A stretch of 64,000 nt of DNA from Lachnospiraceae bacterium (GCA_017521605.1 JAFXCD010000021.1:26418-90417), one strand, 5' to 3'; positions 1-8,678 are shown, numbered from the stretch's first letter. Numbers and translations: made by a program. The notes: generated by a model from the letters alone, not told the origin.

Positions 1-888
1 AGTAAAGTGGCATTGCAAAGAAGCAGGGCTGTCATAATATGTGGAGGGAATGAGGGCATAGCTAACCATCATTTTACCTGGGATTTCCGTCAGGAAATCA
101 ATGGGGAGAGTATAAAAAATGCAGAAGTGCGTGTAGGAGAAGGGGAGAAAGGGTTTTTACTGGAGTTCTGGGGAAATGCTCCGGATACGTATAATATAAG
201 TGTGCGCTCACCGGGAGGGGAGACAATTCCACCAATACGTTTGGGAGTAGAGGAAATAAATACATATGAATTTATCTTTGAGAATACAATAGTTTCAATA
301 CAAAGTACATTAGTAGAGGCCGGTTCCGGAGAACAATTTATTCGTTTTCGGTTTCGGGAACCCACTCCCGGGATATGGAATTTTCAGGTGCAAAGGTTGG
401 GCGAGGTATATAATGGAAGATTTCATATGTGGTTGCCGGTTACAGCTTTTATGAGTAGTAACACTTTTTTTCTGGAAGCAAGTCCGGATACAACCTTAAC
501 AGAACCATCGAATGCAGAAGAGGTAATAACGGTATCCAATTATAATCATGTTAATAACAGTTTTTATTTGGAATCCGGCAGAGGATATAGCCGAACCAAT
601 ATGATAAGGCCAGATTTGGCTGCTCCCGGTGTCAATGTACCTACGCTATATGGTAATCGGACAGGAAGCAGCCTGGCAGCAGCCATAACAGCGGGAGGAG
701 TGGCTCAGTTTTTACAATGGGCAGTAGTAGAGAGAAACAGTCCCTTGGCAGATACCAGAGAGGTGCGCAATTTTCTGATAAAGGGAGCCAGGCGACAGGC
801 CGGGTTAAATTATCCCAATCAGGAGTGGGGATTTGGTGCTTTAAATGTATATGGCATATTTGAAGAACTGACAGGAAATAATCGGTAA
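1..888 (+). CDS. S8 (subtilisin-like) serine peptidase, C-terminal part
   Basis: The frame is open from base 1, so the gene begins before the window and only about 295 C-terminal codons are present. A GTG at 7 is just an internal Val codon. The piece GGNEG near the start matches the oxyanion-hole Asn region of subtilases. TGSSLAAAITAGG (second Ser codon 670-672) matches the catalytic Ser block, normally GTSxAAP. The His and Asp of the triad would lie upstream of the window. Between the two blocks is a beta-rich stretch of about 150 residues typical of the clostridial S8 group that includes the Csp spore-germination proteases, though nothing seen here ties this copy to germination. The usual Pro after the Ser block is replaced by Ala. 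Family assignment is firm; substrate is unknown. Confidence 0.82.
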   Translation, partial: SKVALQRSRAVIICGGNEGIANHHFTWDFRQEINGESIKNAEVRVGEGEKGFLLEFWGNAPDTYNISVRSPGGETIPPIRLGVEEINTYEFIFENTIVSIQSTLVEAGSGEQFIRFRFREPTPGIWNFQVQRLGEVYNGRFHMWLPVTAFMSSNTFFLEASPDTTLTEPSNAEEVITVSNYNHVNNSFYLESGRGYSRTNMIRPDLAAPGVNVPTLYGNRTGSSLAAAITAGGVAQFLQWAVVERNSPLADTREVRNFLIKGARRQAGLNYPNQEWGFGALNVYGIFEELTGNNR

Positions 889-910
889 ACAATTAGTAAA
901 GAAATTATTC

Positions 911-939
911 TTGGCAAAACAGGAAATTAGTGCTAATAT
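911..939 (+). promoter_or_regulatory. Sigma-A-type promoter of the LacI regulator
   Basis: TTGGCA (911-916), 17-bp spacer, TAATAT (934-939), about 60 bp before the regulator's GTG start. Spacing is ideal and only one -35 base differs from consensus. Confidence 0.6.
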
Positions 940-998
940 TGTACGTATGGGGATATTTTTTTAATATTGTGTAAATAGGGATAAAGGAGAGTAAGAAA

Positions 999-1994
999 GT
1001 GGCTTCAATTAAAGAGGTGGCTAAGCATGCAGGGGTAGCGATTTCTACAGTGTCAAAAGTGTTGAATAACTATCCTAATGTGAGCGAAGAAACAAAGGAA
1101 AAAGTAAAAGCAGCTATTGAAGAATTGGGGTATGTGCCCAATGCAGTGGCTGCAGCATTATCTTCCAAAAAATCAGGAAGAATAGCAATTATATTGCGTT
1201 TATATAATGGTACCAGTGCTATTGATGAGGTTAATATGCAGTATTTGTATGGAACCATAAATAGTGCCAGAGATGTGGGGTTGGATGTGGTAACATTATT
1301 TTACTCGATGTTTGAGGATAATAATGTAGAGGAAATCACCAATTATTTATTATCCCAGTCCATAAGTGGTATTATTTTCTGCGGTATGGGTGTAACAGAA
1401 GAACCTGCCAGAAGTTTAGTAAATAGTCAGAGATTTAAGGTGGTATCCATTGACTCGCCGGTATTAAATGAAAGTACTTCATATGTAACTATAGACCAGT
1501 TCAAGGCACAGTATGAGGTGGCAAAGAAAACCAAGGAAATGGACCCCGGTCCTCATAAAAAATTGTTATATATAACAGGCACTATGGTAAGCCCTGTAAC
1601 GTTAGAGCGACTTGAGGCTATAAAGCAGTTTGCCAAGGATTATGACATGGAGCTTACTATTAAAGATGGTGATTTTGACGAAAAGAAAGCCCGAGAGATT
1701 ACATTAGCAGAGGGTGAAGTACATGATATGATTGTTTGTGCTTCTGATTTGATGGCGATTGGAGCTATGAGGGCACTGATGGATATGGATATTTTCAGAC
1801 CTGTATGCGGATTCGATGGTATTACTCTGATGGGTTATGTAGGCCAGCAGATGAATACAGTTAAGCAAGACTTCCGATTGGCTGCAGAAACAGCTGTTGG
1901 CGAATTAAAGCGCCTGCTGGACGGAGAGGAAAGCCGTGCTGTGATTTTAGACCATGAATTGGTAAGATTAGAGTATTCGGATATTATTAAGTAG
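999..1994 (+). CDS. LacI-family transcriptional regulator
   Basis: 331 aa. The first 60 residues are a LacI helix-turn-helix plus hinge (IKEVAKHAGVAISTVSKVLN, then the hinge-helix region NAVAAALSS). A type 1 periplasmic-binding-protein-like effector domain follows. The GTG at 999 is preceded by AAGGAGAG (985-992) and is the only sensible start. In the effector domain the usual family blocks are present (SGIIFCGMG, CASDLMAIGAMRAL, CGFDGI). Such proteins bind a sugar or sugar phosphate and usually repress catabolic genes. It sits alone between an S8 peptidase and a membrane protein, so its target is not given by context. The xylan locus starts 13 kb downstream and regulation of it would be speculative. 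Confidence 0.9.
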   Translation: MASIKEVAKHAGVAISTVSKVLNNYPNVSEETKEKVKAAIEELGYVPNAVAAALSSKKSGRIAIILRLYNGTSAIDEVNMQYLYGTINSARDVGLDVVTLFYSMFEDNNVEEITNYLLSQSISGIIFCGMGVTEEPARSLVNSQRFKVVSIDSPVLNESTSYVTIDQFKAQYEVAKKTKEMDPGPHKKLLYITGTMVSPVTLERLEAIKQFAKDYDMELTIKDGDFDEKKAREITLAEGEVHDMIVCASDLMAIGAMRALMDMDIFRPVCGFDGITLMGYVGQQMNTVKQDFRLAAETAVGELKRLLDGEESRAVILDHELVRLEYSDIIK

Positions 1995-2016
1995 GATATA
2001 TTGCGTTTTATGTAAG

Positions 2017-2037
2017 AAGCCCCCGGTGGGGCTTTTT
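2017..2037 (+). terminator. Rho-independent terminator after the LacI gene
   Basis: Stem AAGCCCC / GGGGCTT (2017-2023 and 2028-2034) with a 4-nt loop, followed by a T run, 22 bp after the stop codon. Confidence 0.85.
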
Positions 2038-2080
2038 GCATGCTTGCTATTTTGTATGGTACTTGAAAAAGGGGAAATAC

Positions 2081-2109
2081 TAGACTTTATTATGCAAGTA
2101 TGATATTAT
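2081..2109 (+). promoter_or_regulatory. Promoter with TAGACT -35 block
   Basis: TAGACT (2081-2086), 17-bp spacer, TATTAT (2104-2109). The 15 bases from 2076 to 2090 around the -35 recur exactly at the promoter near 7206, which suggests a shared recognition element. It drives the membrane protein at 2158. Confidence 0.5.
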
Positions 2110-2157
2110 ATATTGTGAGTATATATTTATTTATTTTATATATAAAGGGTAAATGTG

Positions 2158-3795
2158 ATGAAAGTTTATATAAATAGAAAAAAGTTACTTATCGTGCTGT
2201 TACTGGCATTTTTCTTTACAATCATGCAGATAACAGGGTATCAGATTAGTATGCATTATCATACTACAGTGCATCAGTCACCTTTTTTGCAACGTATAGG
2301 TATGTTATCTCCCATACAGGCAGGTGTTTGGGCAGTAATTGAGTTTCCTTTATGGGGAGTTCTGATATATGGATTGTTTTCGCTGCTGGAAAGGATTAGT
2401 AGTATTGACAAAACATATAGTAGAAAACAAATGCTTTTTGGGTGGGGAAGTGTTTCCGTAATACTATTTTTATGTTGGCTTCCATGTTTGCTGGCAGCCT
2501 ACCCGGGATTTTATAATTATGATTCTTTTAGTCAGGTTCCCCAGGCATTGTATGAAGAAGTGCCATATTCAGCGCACCATCCGCTTTTGCATACGCTTGT
2601 TATGGGAAAAATAATTGCCTTTGGGTATCATCATGGTGAAACATTAAATGATGGTATTATATTGCATAGTGTTTTTCAAATGGTTGTATGCGCAATAGCA
2701 TTAGCCTATTTGGTTTGCTATATTTTGAAAGTTACGAAAAGAAAATGGTTGAGTGCTTTGGCATTTATTTATTATGCATTCTTTCCGATTATTGCCATGT
2801 TTGCATTAAGTACAACGAAAGATGTTATTTTTTCTGTTTTGCTGCAATTAAGTATTATTTTTATATATGAAATGATAAGGGAACAGGAGAAGTTCTGGTC
2901 GTCCAAATGGAAAATTGTCAGATTTTGGCTTGTGCTTGTATTAATGTGTTTGTTCCGTAATAATGGCAGCTACATTTTGGTGGGGACCTGTGTTTGTTTA
3001 TTTTTTGTGATAAGGGAATACAAAAAACAATGTGCAGTGTTGTTTGTGGCGGCAATTATGGGGTATATATTGGTAAGTAAAGGGTTATTGCTGATGTTGG
3101 ATGCTACAGCAGGAAGCACAGAGGAAGCATTATCTGTTCCTATACAGCAGATTGCAAGAGTTTATTGGGAATATGGAGAGAGTGCTTTTAGCGAAGAGGA
3201 ATTAGAACTTATTTATAATGGTATTTCTGCGGATGAATTATTGAATTACAATCCCTTTTTATCGGATGATATTAAAAATAATTTTGATTATGAGATTGTG
3301 AGAAACAGGGAGTTTGAGTATTTGAGATTGTGGTTAAGTAAGGGCTTTCAGTATCCGAAAACCTATCTGGAATCCTTTTTGGATAATACCTATCAGGCAT
3401 GGTATCCGGGAACTTCCATTTATACTAAGCCGGGGGATGTAGAAACTTATTATTTTGATATGTCCATGAGGGCGGGAGGAGAACGAGAAACAAAAGCTCC
3501 TAATCTATTAGAGTTTTATCAAAAAATAGCAACAGGATATTATTATCAGAAAATACCTGTGGTTAGATTGTTGTTTTCCATTGGCGCAATGTTTTGGTTA
3601 CATCTGTTTGCATTTGGATATGCAATATATCAGAGGAATAAGCCCTTGGTAATGGCTATGCTGATGGCATTACTTTGCTGTGCCACTGCATTATTGGGAC
3701 CGGTTTCATTGGTACGTTATTATTTGGTGTTGTTTTATGGATTTCCGGTGAGTATTGGATTTTTGTTTGTCAGGCAAAGTTATGAAGAGGGATAA
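2158..3795 (+). CDS. Polytopic membrane protein, GT-C-like (DUF6020-like)
   Basis: About 545 aa with roughly ten or more hydrophobic segments. After the third segment a conserved-looking extracytoplasmic loop carries YPGFYNYDSFSQV followed by HHPLLHT. Acidic residues in the first large loop and this HHP motif are typical of GT-C glycosyltransferase-like membrane proteins, and the arrangement recalls the DUF6020 family of Firmicutes. A second, soluble domain of about 140 residues (near 310-450) separates two helix clusters. A GTG at 2155 directly precedes the ATG at 2158; the AAAGGG at 2144-2149 fits either. If it is a GT-C enzyme it would transfer a lipid-linked sugar on the outer face of the membrane, but no substrate can be inferred. 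It is followed almost immediately by two small genes. Confidence 0.7.
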   Translation: MKVYINRKKLLIVLLLAFFFTIMQITGYQISMHYHTTVHQSPFLQRIGMLSPIQAGVWAVIEFPLWGVLIYGLFSLLERISSIDKTYSRKQMLFGWGSVSVILFLCWLPCLLAAYPGFYNYDSFSQVPQALYEEVPYSAHHPLLHTLVMGKIIAFGYHHGETLNDGIILHSVFQMVVCAIALAYLVCYILKVTKRKWLSALAFIYYAFFPIIAMFALSTTKDVIFSVLLQLSIIFIYEMIREQEKFWSSKWKIVRFWLVLVLMCLFRNNGSYILVGTCVCLFFVIREYKKQCAVLFVAAIMGYILVSKGLLLMLDATAGSTEEALSVPIQQIARVYWEYGESAFSEEELELIYNGISADELLNYNPFLSDDIKNNFDYEIVRNREFEYLRLWLSKGFQYPKTYLESFLDNTYQAWYPGTSIYTKPGDVETYYFDMSMRAGGERETKAPNLLEFYQKIATGYYYQKIPVVRLLFSIGAMFWLHLFAFGYAIYQRNKPLVMAMLMALLCCATALLGPVSLVRYYLVLFYGFPVSIGFLFVRQSYEEG

Positions 3796-3808
3796 AGTGG
3801 GGGAAGAT

Positions 3809-4711
3809 ATGAATTTAGAGGATTTGATTAAGAGGGAAAAGTCCTATTTAAAGGAAGAACATAAAAAGAGAATTACAGCAGGATATTTTGCAAGGAAGTT
3901 CGGAACATATCGCTATACAGAACAGAAGGCGGCATTTGAAGATTTTTTGAGGGATGAATGGCAGTGGAACGTACTAAGAAAAATGAGAGATACTATATCT
4001 GGTAAAATATTTGTGGGAGAAAAAGCAGCTATAACATCGGATATTTTTTTGAAGGAGACTACAAAGGTGGAAGATTATGGAGGCTTTGCCATTCGAGAGG
4101 GATTTGGTGAAGCTTGCATCTGTCAGGTAGCAACTTTTTCCATGCATGTAGTAAGTACGGAGAGCAGGAGGAGTCAGAAGGCATTATTGGAGGATGAAAA
4201 GGGGATTTTACTGTATTTTCCCAATGTATTTCAAAATGCCGGACAGGTAAATCTGATACTTCATACCAACAAAGAAACAGATCGGAATGAGATTCGAAAG
4301 CAATTGGGAATTTCGGAGAAAAAAACAAATCTTATGGTACAGTTCATGTATAATGTGGCAAGTGAATTGAAGGGAAACAACAATCGTCTAGAGGTGCCGG
4401 ATGGCCCTTATTCTAAGGAATTTAGGGGACATTTTGATATAGAATGTAAGGATGCTTCTTTTGCGGCCGGAATAATCACAGATTCTCTAATGAAGAATAT
4501 ATTAACCTTACGCAAAGTGATTGGTGGTGGAATCAGTGTTTCCTATGTGGGGGCAGACGTTTATTTTTTTATACATGGTTGTGATGCGTTTATACGTGGT
4601 TGGTGTGGTGAAAAAGAAGCAGGAATAGATGAAAATTCTGTGAAGTTAATGGATATGCTTCTTAATCATATAGATGATTTGCTGGAACTTTTATTACCGG
4701 AGGAAAATTAA
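3809..4711 (+). CDS. Uncharacterised protein, DUF3137-like C-terminal domain
   Basis: About 300 aa, no signal peptide or membrane segment. I place the start at the ATG at 3809, preceded by GGGGGAAG; upstream in-frame ATGs (3755, 3782) lie inside the previous gene. The N-terminal 60 residues are charged and helical. The second half reads like DUF3137 proteins, with FRGHFDIECKD..., then a helix, then GGGISVSYVGADVYFFIHG. That match is by eye and weak. It lies 13 bp after the membrane protein and its stop overlaps the start of the zinc-ribbon gene (TAATG), so the three genes form one transcription unit. Function unknown. Confidence 0.7.
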   Translation: MNLEDLIKREKSYLKEEHKKRITAGYFARKFGTYRYTEQKAAFEDFLRDEWQWNVLRKMRDTISGKIFVGEKAAITSDIFLKETTKVEDYGGFAIREGFGEACICQVATFSMHVVSTESRRSQKALLEDEKGILLYFPNVFQNAGQVNLILHTNKETDRNEIRKQLGISEKKTNLMVQFMYNVASELKGNNNRLEVPDGPYSKEFRGHFDIECKDASFAAGIITDSLMKNILTLRKVIGGGISVSYVGADVYFFIHGCDAFIRGWCGEKEAGIDENSVKLMDMLLNHIDDLLELLLPEEN

Positions 4712-5022
4712 TGTATTTAGTAAGATGTGGATATTGTGGAAGTACTTATGAAACAGAATCAGAAGGAAAATTAAACTGTAAGAATTGTGGCGCAGTAAAT
4801 AATTTAGAGGATATTGTAAAAAAGACCAGTGGTAATTATTTTAAACAGGCTGCTGAGCAGGATTATGATGACGGACAGAAACGAATAATACATAAACCCA
4901 AGTCAGAACTGGAAAAAGTGAATATTATGCGTAAGGACCAGAAGTTAGCATTAAGAATGATGCTTAAGATGACTTTGGTTGTAATAATCATATTTATTGT
5001 TCTGGTATTGATGATTCGTTAG
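4711..5022 (+). CDS. Small zinc-ribbon protein with C-terminal membrane anchor
   Basis: 103 aa. Two CxxC knuckles within the first 30 residues (CGYCGS and CKNCGA) form a zinc ribbon. A polar linker follows, then a single C-terminal transmembrane helix (about 80-101). The topology suggests a tail-anchored protein with the ribbon in the cytoplasm. Its ATG overlaps the stop of the preceding gene by one base, implying translational coupling. LemA/DUF3137-type operons often contain such small ribbon proteins, which fits the weak DUF3137 resemblance of its neighbour, but no function can be stated. Confidence 0.75.
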   Translation: MYLVRCGYCGSTYETESEGKLNCKNCGAVNNLEDIVKKTSGNYFKQAAEQDYDDGQKRIIHKPKSELEKVNIMRKDQKLALRMMLKMTLVVIIIFIVLVLMIR

Positions 5023-5032
5023 TGAAAATAGA

Positions 5033-5074
5033 AATAATCCGCCCAATGTGTATATAGACATTGGGCGGATTATT
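5033..5074. terminator. Bidirectional terminator between convergent genes
   Basis: A 17-bp perfect inverted repeat (arms 5033-5049 and 5058-5074) with an 8-nt loop. T-rich sequence follows on the plus side and A-rich sequence precedes it. It lies between the zinc-ribbon gene (+) and the HelD-like gene (-), so it can serve both. Confidence 0.85.
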
Positions 5075-5084
5075 TTGTTTTTTA

Positions 5085-7130
5085 TTAGCTGTTTAGTATG
5101 TGAAGTTCATGTAGGGCTCTGGTACAGGCCACATATAGTAGTTTTGCAGTTTCCGGCTTTTCCATACCGTGTTTCATGTCAGGGTTCCAGAGGATTACCG
5201 TATCAAATTCCAGACCCTTTACCAAATGTATGGGAAGTACCATGGTGCCTTCCGAAAAATTATTGTTATTACCATCTGTGAGAGGAGTATAAACGGATAA
5301 GATTTCGCGGGCTCGTCTTGTTTCTTCTTCTGTGTTACAGATGATGGCGGTTGTAGTATAACCTTTTACACGTATTTGCTCAATTAAGCCGGTAGCATAT
5401 TCGGCCATTTCCATATCACTCCAGAAGTTCTGCTCATTGACGGGAATACCATGACGAATAACCGGTGTGATTTTATAGCGGCCGAAAGAAGCTTTTTCCA
5501 GTATTTTTCCGGCATATTCGGAAATTTCTATGGTATTACGATAACTTTTCTGTAACAGCATAAAGCAATCCTTTTCAGAAGTTAGAAAGAGCTTCTGCAG
5601 TTCATACCAGTCATTAAGTCCTGTATGATAATTTATATTCTGTGAGACATCGCCCATAATGGTAAAATAGGTGGCAGGTAGAAGTTTACGTAATACATAA
5701 TAGGCACCAATACCAAAATCCTGAGCTTCATCCATAAAGAGAAGGCCGAATTCCTGATTGGGTTCTTTTTGGGTGACACGGTAATGGATAAGGGCCAGTG
5801 CAGCAATATCATATAGGTCATATTCCCTGGAAGCCAGCCGGTTTAGGTGGGTTTGCAGGGAAGGGGAGTTTTCTTGGTTAAAACCGTGCTCCACCATCCA
5901 TTGCGTTAGGAAGTTTATGTAGAAATCATAAATGGAGATCGTGGGTCGCATGTTTTTATAATGTCCTGCATGTTCTTTCAGTTTAGCTTGTATCAGGTCC
6001 TTTTCCATGCCACTCATCAGAAACTTAATACGTGTTTTAACCCGATCATCCAACATACCTAAAAGAGTATTGATGCTTGCAGTAGGTGTTTCCCTGAAAA
6101 GAGTTTCATTGTTGGACTGGGAAAGGATGGTACCCAGTTGGGGGTCGCTGTAGGTGGAGGTATTTACATATTCCTCCCGTTTGTGTATCAGGTATAGCTC
6201 CAGCTCCTGCATGAAGATTTGTGTGCAGCGTAAGCGTGCTGTTTCATCAGGGTCCACCACTCGGTTCTTTTTTTGCCAGTCTTTTTCACAGAGGCGGATA
6301 AACAGCTGGTCCATACGCAAATGCTTTATATCAGGCACATCCAGTTCCGGTAAACCACTGGTAATATAATTCAGAAGTAAATCATTACCGCCTACAATAC
6401 AAAATTCATTGGATTCGAACCGGTGCTTATAGTTATAAAGAAGATAAGAGATGCGGTGCATGGCCACTGTGGTTTTTCCGCTTCCCGCGACACCTTGTAC
6501 AATAATATTGGCAAAAGGGGATTTACGAATAATTTCATTTTGCTCTTTTTGGATGGTTGCTATGATTTCACCAAGTACAGCGTCCTTATTTCGTGACAGA
6601 TATTGTACCAATAGGGCATCATTGGAAGCTACATCAGAATCATAATAACCTTTTAAGATACCATTTTCCACATCATAGGTCCGTTTTAGGTGTAAATCGA
6701 TGGAAATAGGCTTCTCATCAGCTAACCCATACTCTCCGGGTCCTAATTCGTTTTCGTAATAAACAGTGGAAATAGGTGCTCGCCAGTCAGCAATCAGTAT
6801 TTCTGTGCGATTCTTAAAAACACCATTTTTGCCAATATACACCTGTTCATTCTGCTCCATGGAATGGTCGGTGTAGTCAATACGACCGAAATAAGGTTTT
6901 TGTAGAGCAGCCTGATTCTTTCGTAAGGACTGCGCCGCATGTTCTTCTAAACTGGAGGCGGTCATTAACTGATTGTAAAGCTCTACGTCACCGTTATTGA
7001 TAGCCTTGTGAAGTTCCTGGGTCTGGTTGTGATAATCTTCATATTCTGCCTCATATCGCCGGACATTATGTCGGATAATGCTTTGACAGTAATTGAAGTG
7101 TTGCAATTCCTGGTTCCAATCTTTTTGCAT
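5085..7130 (-). CDS. helD: HelD-like superfamily 1 ATPase (RNA polymerase recycling type)
   Basis: 681 aa. The N-terminal 80 residues form a charged coiled coil. The HelD-type block follows (PYFGRIDY, YIGKNGVF, IADWRAPIS, then YY). Walker A GVAGSGKTT is at about 213-221. The UvrD-like motor motifs LFMDEAQDFG (Walker B), GDVSQNI, QKSYRN and, near the end, VKGLEFDTVILWNP and LYVACTRALHEL are all intact. HelD proteins bind RNA polymerase and use ATP to release it from stalled complexes. The length is slightly under the roughly 770 aa of Bacillus HelD. The ATG at 7130 has AAAGGAGG just upstream on the minus strand. It is monocistronic. UvrD/PcrA is excluded by the N-terminal HelD signature. Confidence 0.88.
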   Translation of the reverse strand: MQKDWNQELQHFNYCQSIIRHNVRRYEAEYEDYHNQTQELHKAINNGDVELYNQLMTASSLEEHAAQSLRKNQAALQKPYFGRIDYTDHSMEQNEQVYIGKNGVFKNRTEILIADWRAPISTVYYENELGPGEYGLADEKPISIDLHLKRTYDVENGILKGYYDSDVASNDALLVQYLSRNKDAVLGEIIATIQKEQNEIIRKSPFANIIVQGVAGSGKTTVAMHRISYLLYNYKHRFESNEFCIVGGNDLLLNYITSGLPELDVPDIKHLRMDQLFIRLCEKDWQKKNRVVDPDETARLRCTQIFMQELELYLIHKREEYVNTSTYSDPQLGTILSQSNNETLFRETPTASINTLLGMLDDRVKTRIKFLMSGMEKDLIQAKLKEHAGHYKNMRPTISIYDFYINFLTQWMVEHGFNQENSPSLQTHLNRLASREYDLYDIAALALIHYRVTQKEPNQEFGLLFMDEAQDFGIGAYYVLRKLLPATYFTIMGDVSQNINYHTGLNDWYELQKLFLTSEKDCFMLLQKSYRNTIEISEYAGKILEKASFGRYKITPVIRHGIPVNEQNFWSDMEMAEYATGLIEQIRVKGYTTTAIICNTEEETRRAREILSVYTPLTDGNNNNFSEGTMVLPIHLVKGLEFDTVILWNPDMKHGMEKPETAKLLYVACTRALHELHILNS

Positions 7131-7205
7131 GGAAACCTCCTTTTATGGAAAGAGAAATATGAATGGGTTACAATATATCATTATAAGGTAATAAGAAAAA
7201 AATAC

Positions 7206-7234
7206 TAGACTTTAATTAAGGAATATGATATGAT
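7206..7234 (+). promoter_or_regulatory. Promoter with TAGACT -35 block, second copy
   Basis: TAGACT (7206-7211), 17-bp spacer, TATGAT (7229-7234). The 15 bases from 7201 to 7215 repeat the block seen at 2076-2090. A terminator-type hairpin lies between this promoter and the gene it would serve. Confidence 0.5.
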
Positions 7235-7253
7235 GTTTGATAGAAGTGTTGAT

Positions 7254-7287
7254 AAAAAAAGCTATCGAAAAACCGATAGCTTTTTTT
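7254..7287 (+). terminator. Terminator-like hairpin inside the leader of the acyltransferase gene
   Basis: Stem GCTATCG / CGATAGC (7261-7267, 7274-7280), extended by seven A before and seven T after, with loop AAAAAC. It lies about 15 bp after the presumed transcription start and 34 bp before the ATG at 7321, so it could attenuate that gene. With its A and T tracts it could also act on minus-strand transcripts. Confidence 0.65.
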
Positions 7288-7320
7288 CTATATTGGGACA
7301 AGGGAGGGGAGATGAGATAG

Positions 7321-8577
7321 ATGTTGGTTAATAAGAAAAAAGACATGACTCCTTTTGATATGAGGCGCTCGCCAATGAAGCAGAAATGGTATTTAATGCC
7401 TCTTTTGTGGGGAGGGTCCTGGCTAATGACCAGAAGGTTTGGATTAAAGATTCGTAAAGTAAATATGAAGGATTTTAAGCCCCCTTATTTAGTATTGTCC
7501 ACCCATCAGGGTTTTTCGGATTATTATATAGCACCGCTGGCATTGTTTCCTCATAGGGCCGGTTATGTGTCAGATATGGAAGGCTTTGCAGCTTTTGGAG
7601 AATGGTTGTACCGGGCTATAGGATGTATTGGTAAGAGACGTTATGTTTCCGACATTTCAGTGGTAAAAAATATAAAGGAAGCGCTGGATAAGAAACAAAG
7701 TGTGGTGATTTTTCCGGAATCGAGACATTCCAATGTGGGGACTACTGCGTATCTACCTGAAAATCTTGGAAAGCTGGTTAAAAGTATGAAGGTCCCATTG
7801 GTAATGTTATCTGTTCATGGAAGCTATCTGGCTAATCCATTCTGGGATGAGGAACATACCCGCAGGACTTCTATGGAGGCCACATTGGAAGGGGTATATA
7901 CCTTGGATGAAGTGCTGAGAGTGTCAGCAGGAGAAATCCAGCAAACCATTGAAGAGAAGCTACAGTATGATGAATACCGATGGCAAAAGGAACAGCAGCT
8001 GCATATTAGGGAAAGGAATCGGGCGGAAGGCTTACATAAGGCATTATATCAATGTATGGCATGTAAAAGTGAAAATCATATGACAAGTAAGGGCAGTCAA
8101 CTATCATGTAAAAAATGTGGTATGCAGTGGCAGATGACAAGCTTGGGTACATTGGTAACAGAGCAGGTTGCGATGAATGATGAGAAAAGTGAGAAGAAAG
8201 AAATACATATTCCGGACTGGTATGAGTGGCAAAGAAAGGAAGTTATCGCAAGGATAGAGGAGGGAGATTATAAGGCTATTTATACTGTATATGTAGAAGC
8301 TCTTCCCAATGCAAAAGGCTTTATTCCTTTGGGAGAAGGAATACTGATTCATAAACCGGAAGGCTTTTATTTAGAGATGGGAGAGGAAAAACTTTTTTTT
8401 GACCATGCTTCCAGAGAATCCGTACAAACAGAGTATAATTACAGAAAGAAAGGAATGGCAATTGTATTGTCTACCAGAGATTGCTGTTACTATATTTACT
8501 CCGCGGATGTGGAATTCCAACCCACAAAATTACAGTTTGTTGGGGAGTATTTTTACAAAAACAATAAAAAAATTTAA
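7321..8577 (+). CDS. PlsC-like lysophospholipid acyltransferase with zinc ribbon
   Basis: 418 aa. The first 220 residues carry the acyltransferase signatures: HQGFSD (H62 to D67, the HX4D catalytic motif) and VVIFPESRHS (the FPEG-like acceptor motif, with Ser for Gly). The middle has a CxxC...CxxC ribbon (CMACKS / CKKCGM, about 244-265), and about 140 further residues of unknown fold follow. PlsC enzymes acylate lysophosphatidate at the membrane. This protein is nearly twice the usual 240 aa, and the C-terminal ribbon extension is characteristic of a less studied clostridial branch whose acceptor is not known. Monocistronic; the ATG follows GGGAGGGGAG. No obvious transmembrane helix apart from a hydrophobic stretch near residue 25. 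Confidence 0.8.
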   Translation: MLVNKKKDMTPFDMRRSPMKQKWYLMPLLWGGSWLMTRRFGLKIRKVNMKDFKPPYLVLSTHQGFSDYYIAPLALFPHRAGYVSDMEGFAAFGEWLYRAIGCIGKRRYVSDISVVKNIKEALDKKQSVVIFPESRHSNVGTTAYLPENLGKLVKSMKVPLVMLSVHGSYLANPFWDEEHTRRTSMEATLEGVYTLDEVLRVSAGEIQQTIEEKLQYDEYRWQKEQQLHIRERNRAEGLHKALYQCMACKSENHMTSKGSQLSCKKCGMQWQMTSLGTLVTEQVAMNDEKSEKKEIHIPDWYEWQRKEVIARIEEGDYKAIYTVYVEALPNAKGFIPLGEGILIHKPEGFYLEMGEEKLFFDHASRESVQTEYNYRKKGMAIVLSTRDCCYYIYSADVEFQPTKLQFVGEYFYKNNKKI

Positions 8578-8585
8578 AATACCCC

Positions 8586-8649
8586 TTGACATATTATCAT
8601 TTTGATAATATGATAGCAACAAGAAGAGATATTATTAAAATGATAATAT
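8586..8649 (+). promoter_or_regulatory. NAD-operon promoter with twin 21-bp palindromic operators
   Basis: A near-consensus promoter, TTGACA (8586-8591), 17 bp, TATGAT (8609-8614). A perfect palindrome, arms ATATTATCA / TGATAATAT with a 3-nt centre (8591-8611), fills the spacer and overlaps both boxes. A second copy with one arm mismatch (8629-8649) lies in the early transcribed region, 38 bp centre to centre. Occupancy of the first site would block RNA polymerase. The last gene of the operon encodes a NrtR-type regulator, the obvious candidate ligand; that link is inference. Confidence 0.8.
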
Positions 8650-8678
8650 CAAAAGAACATAAACGGAGGTATAAGATT

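Noticed and set aside
8586-8678. N-terminal extension of the nicotinamidase-like gene
   Set aside because: The extension would cover the promoter and both operators; the ATG at 8679 has the good ribosome binding site and family length.
8615-8678. NAD-responsive riboswitch in the leader
   Set aside because: The leader is dominated by the second operator dyad and shows no multi-stem fold that I recognise.
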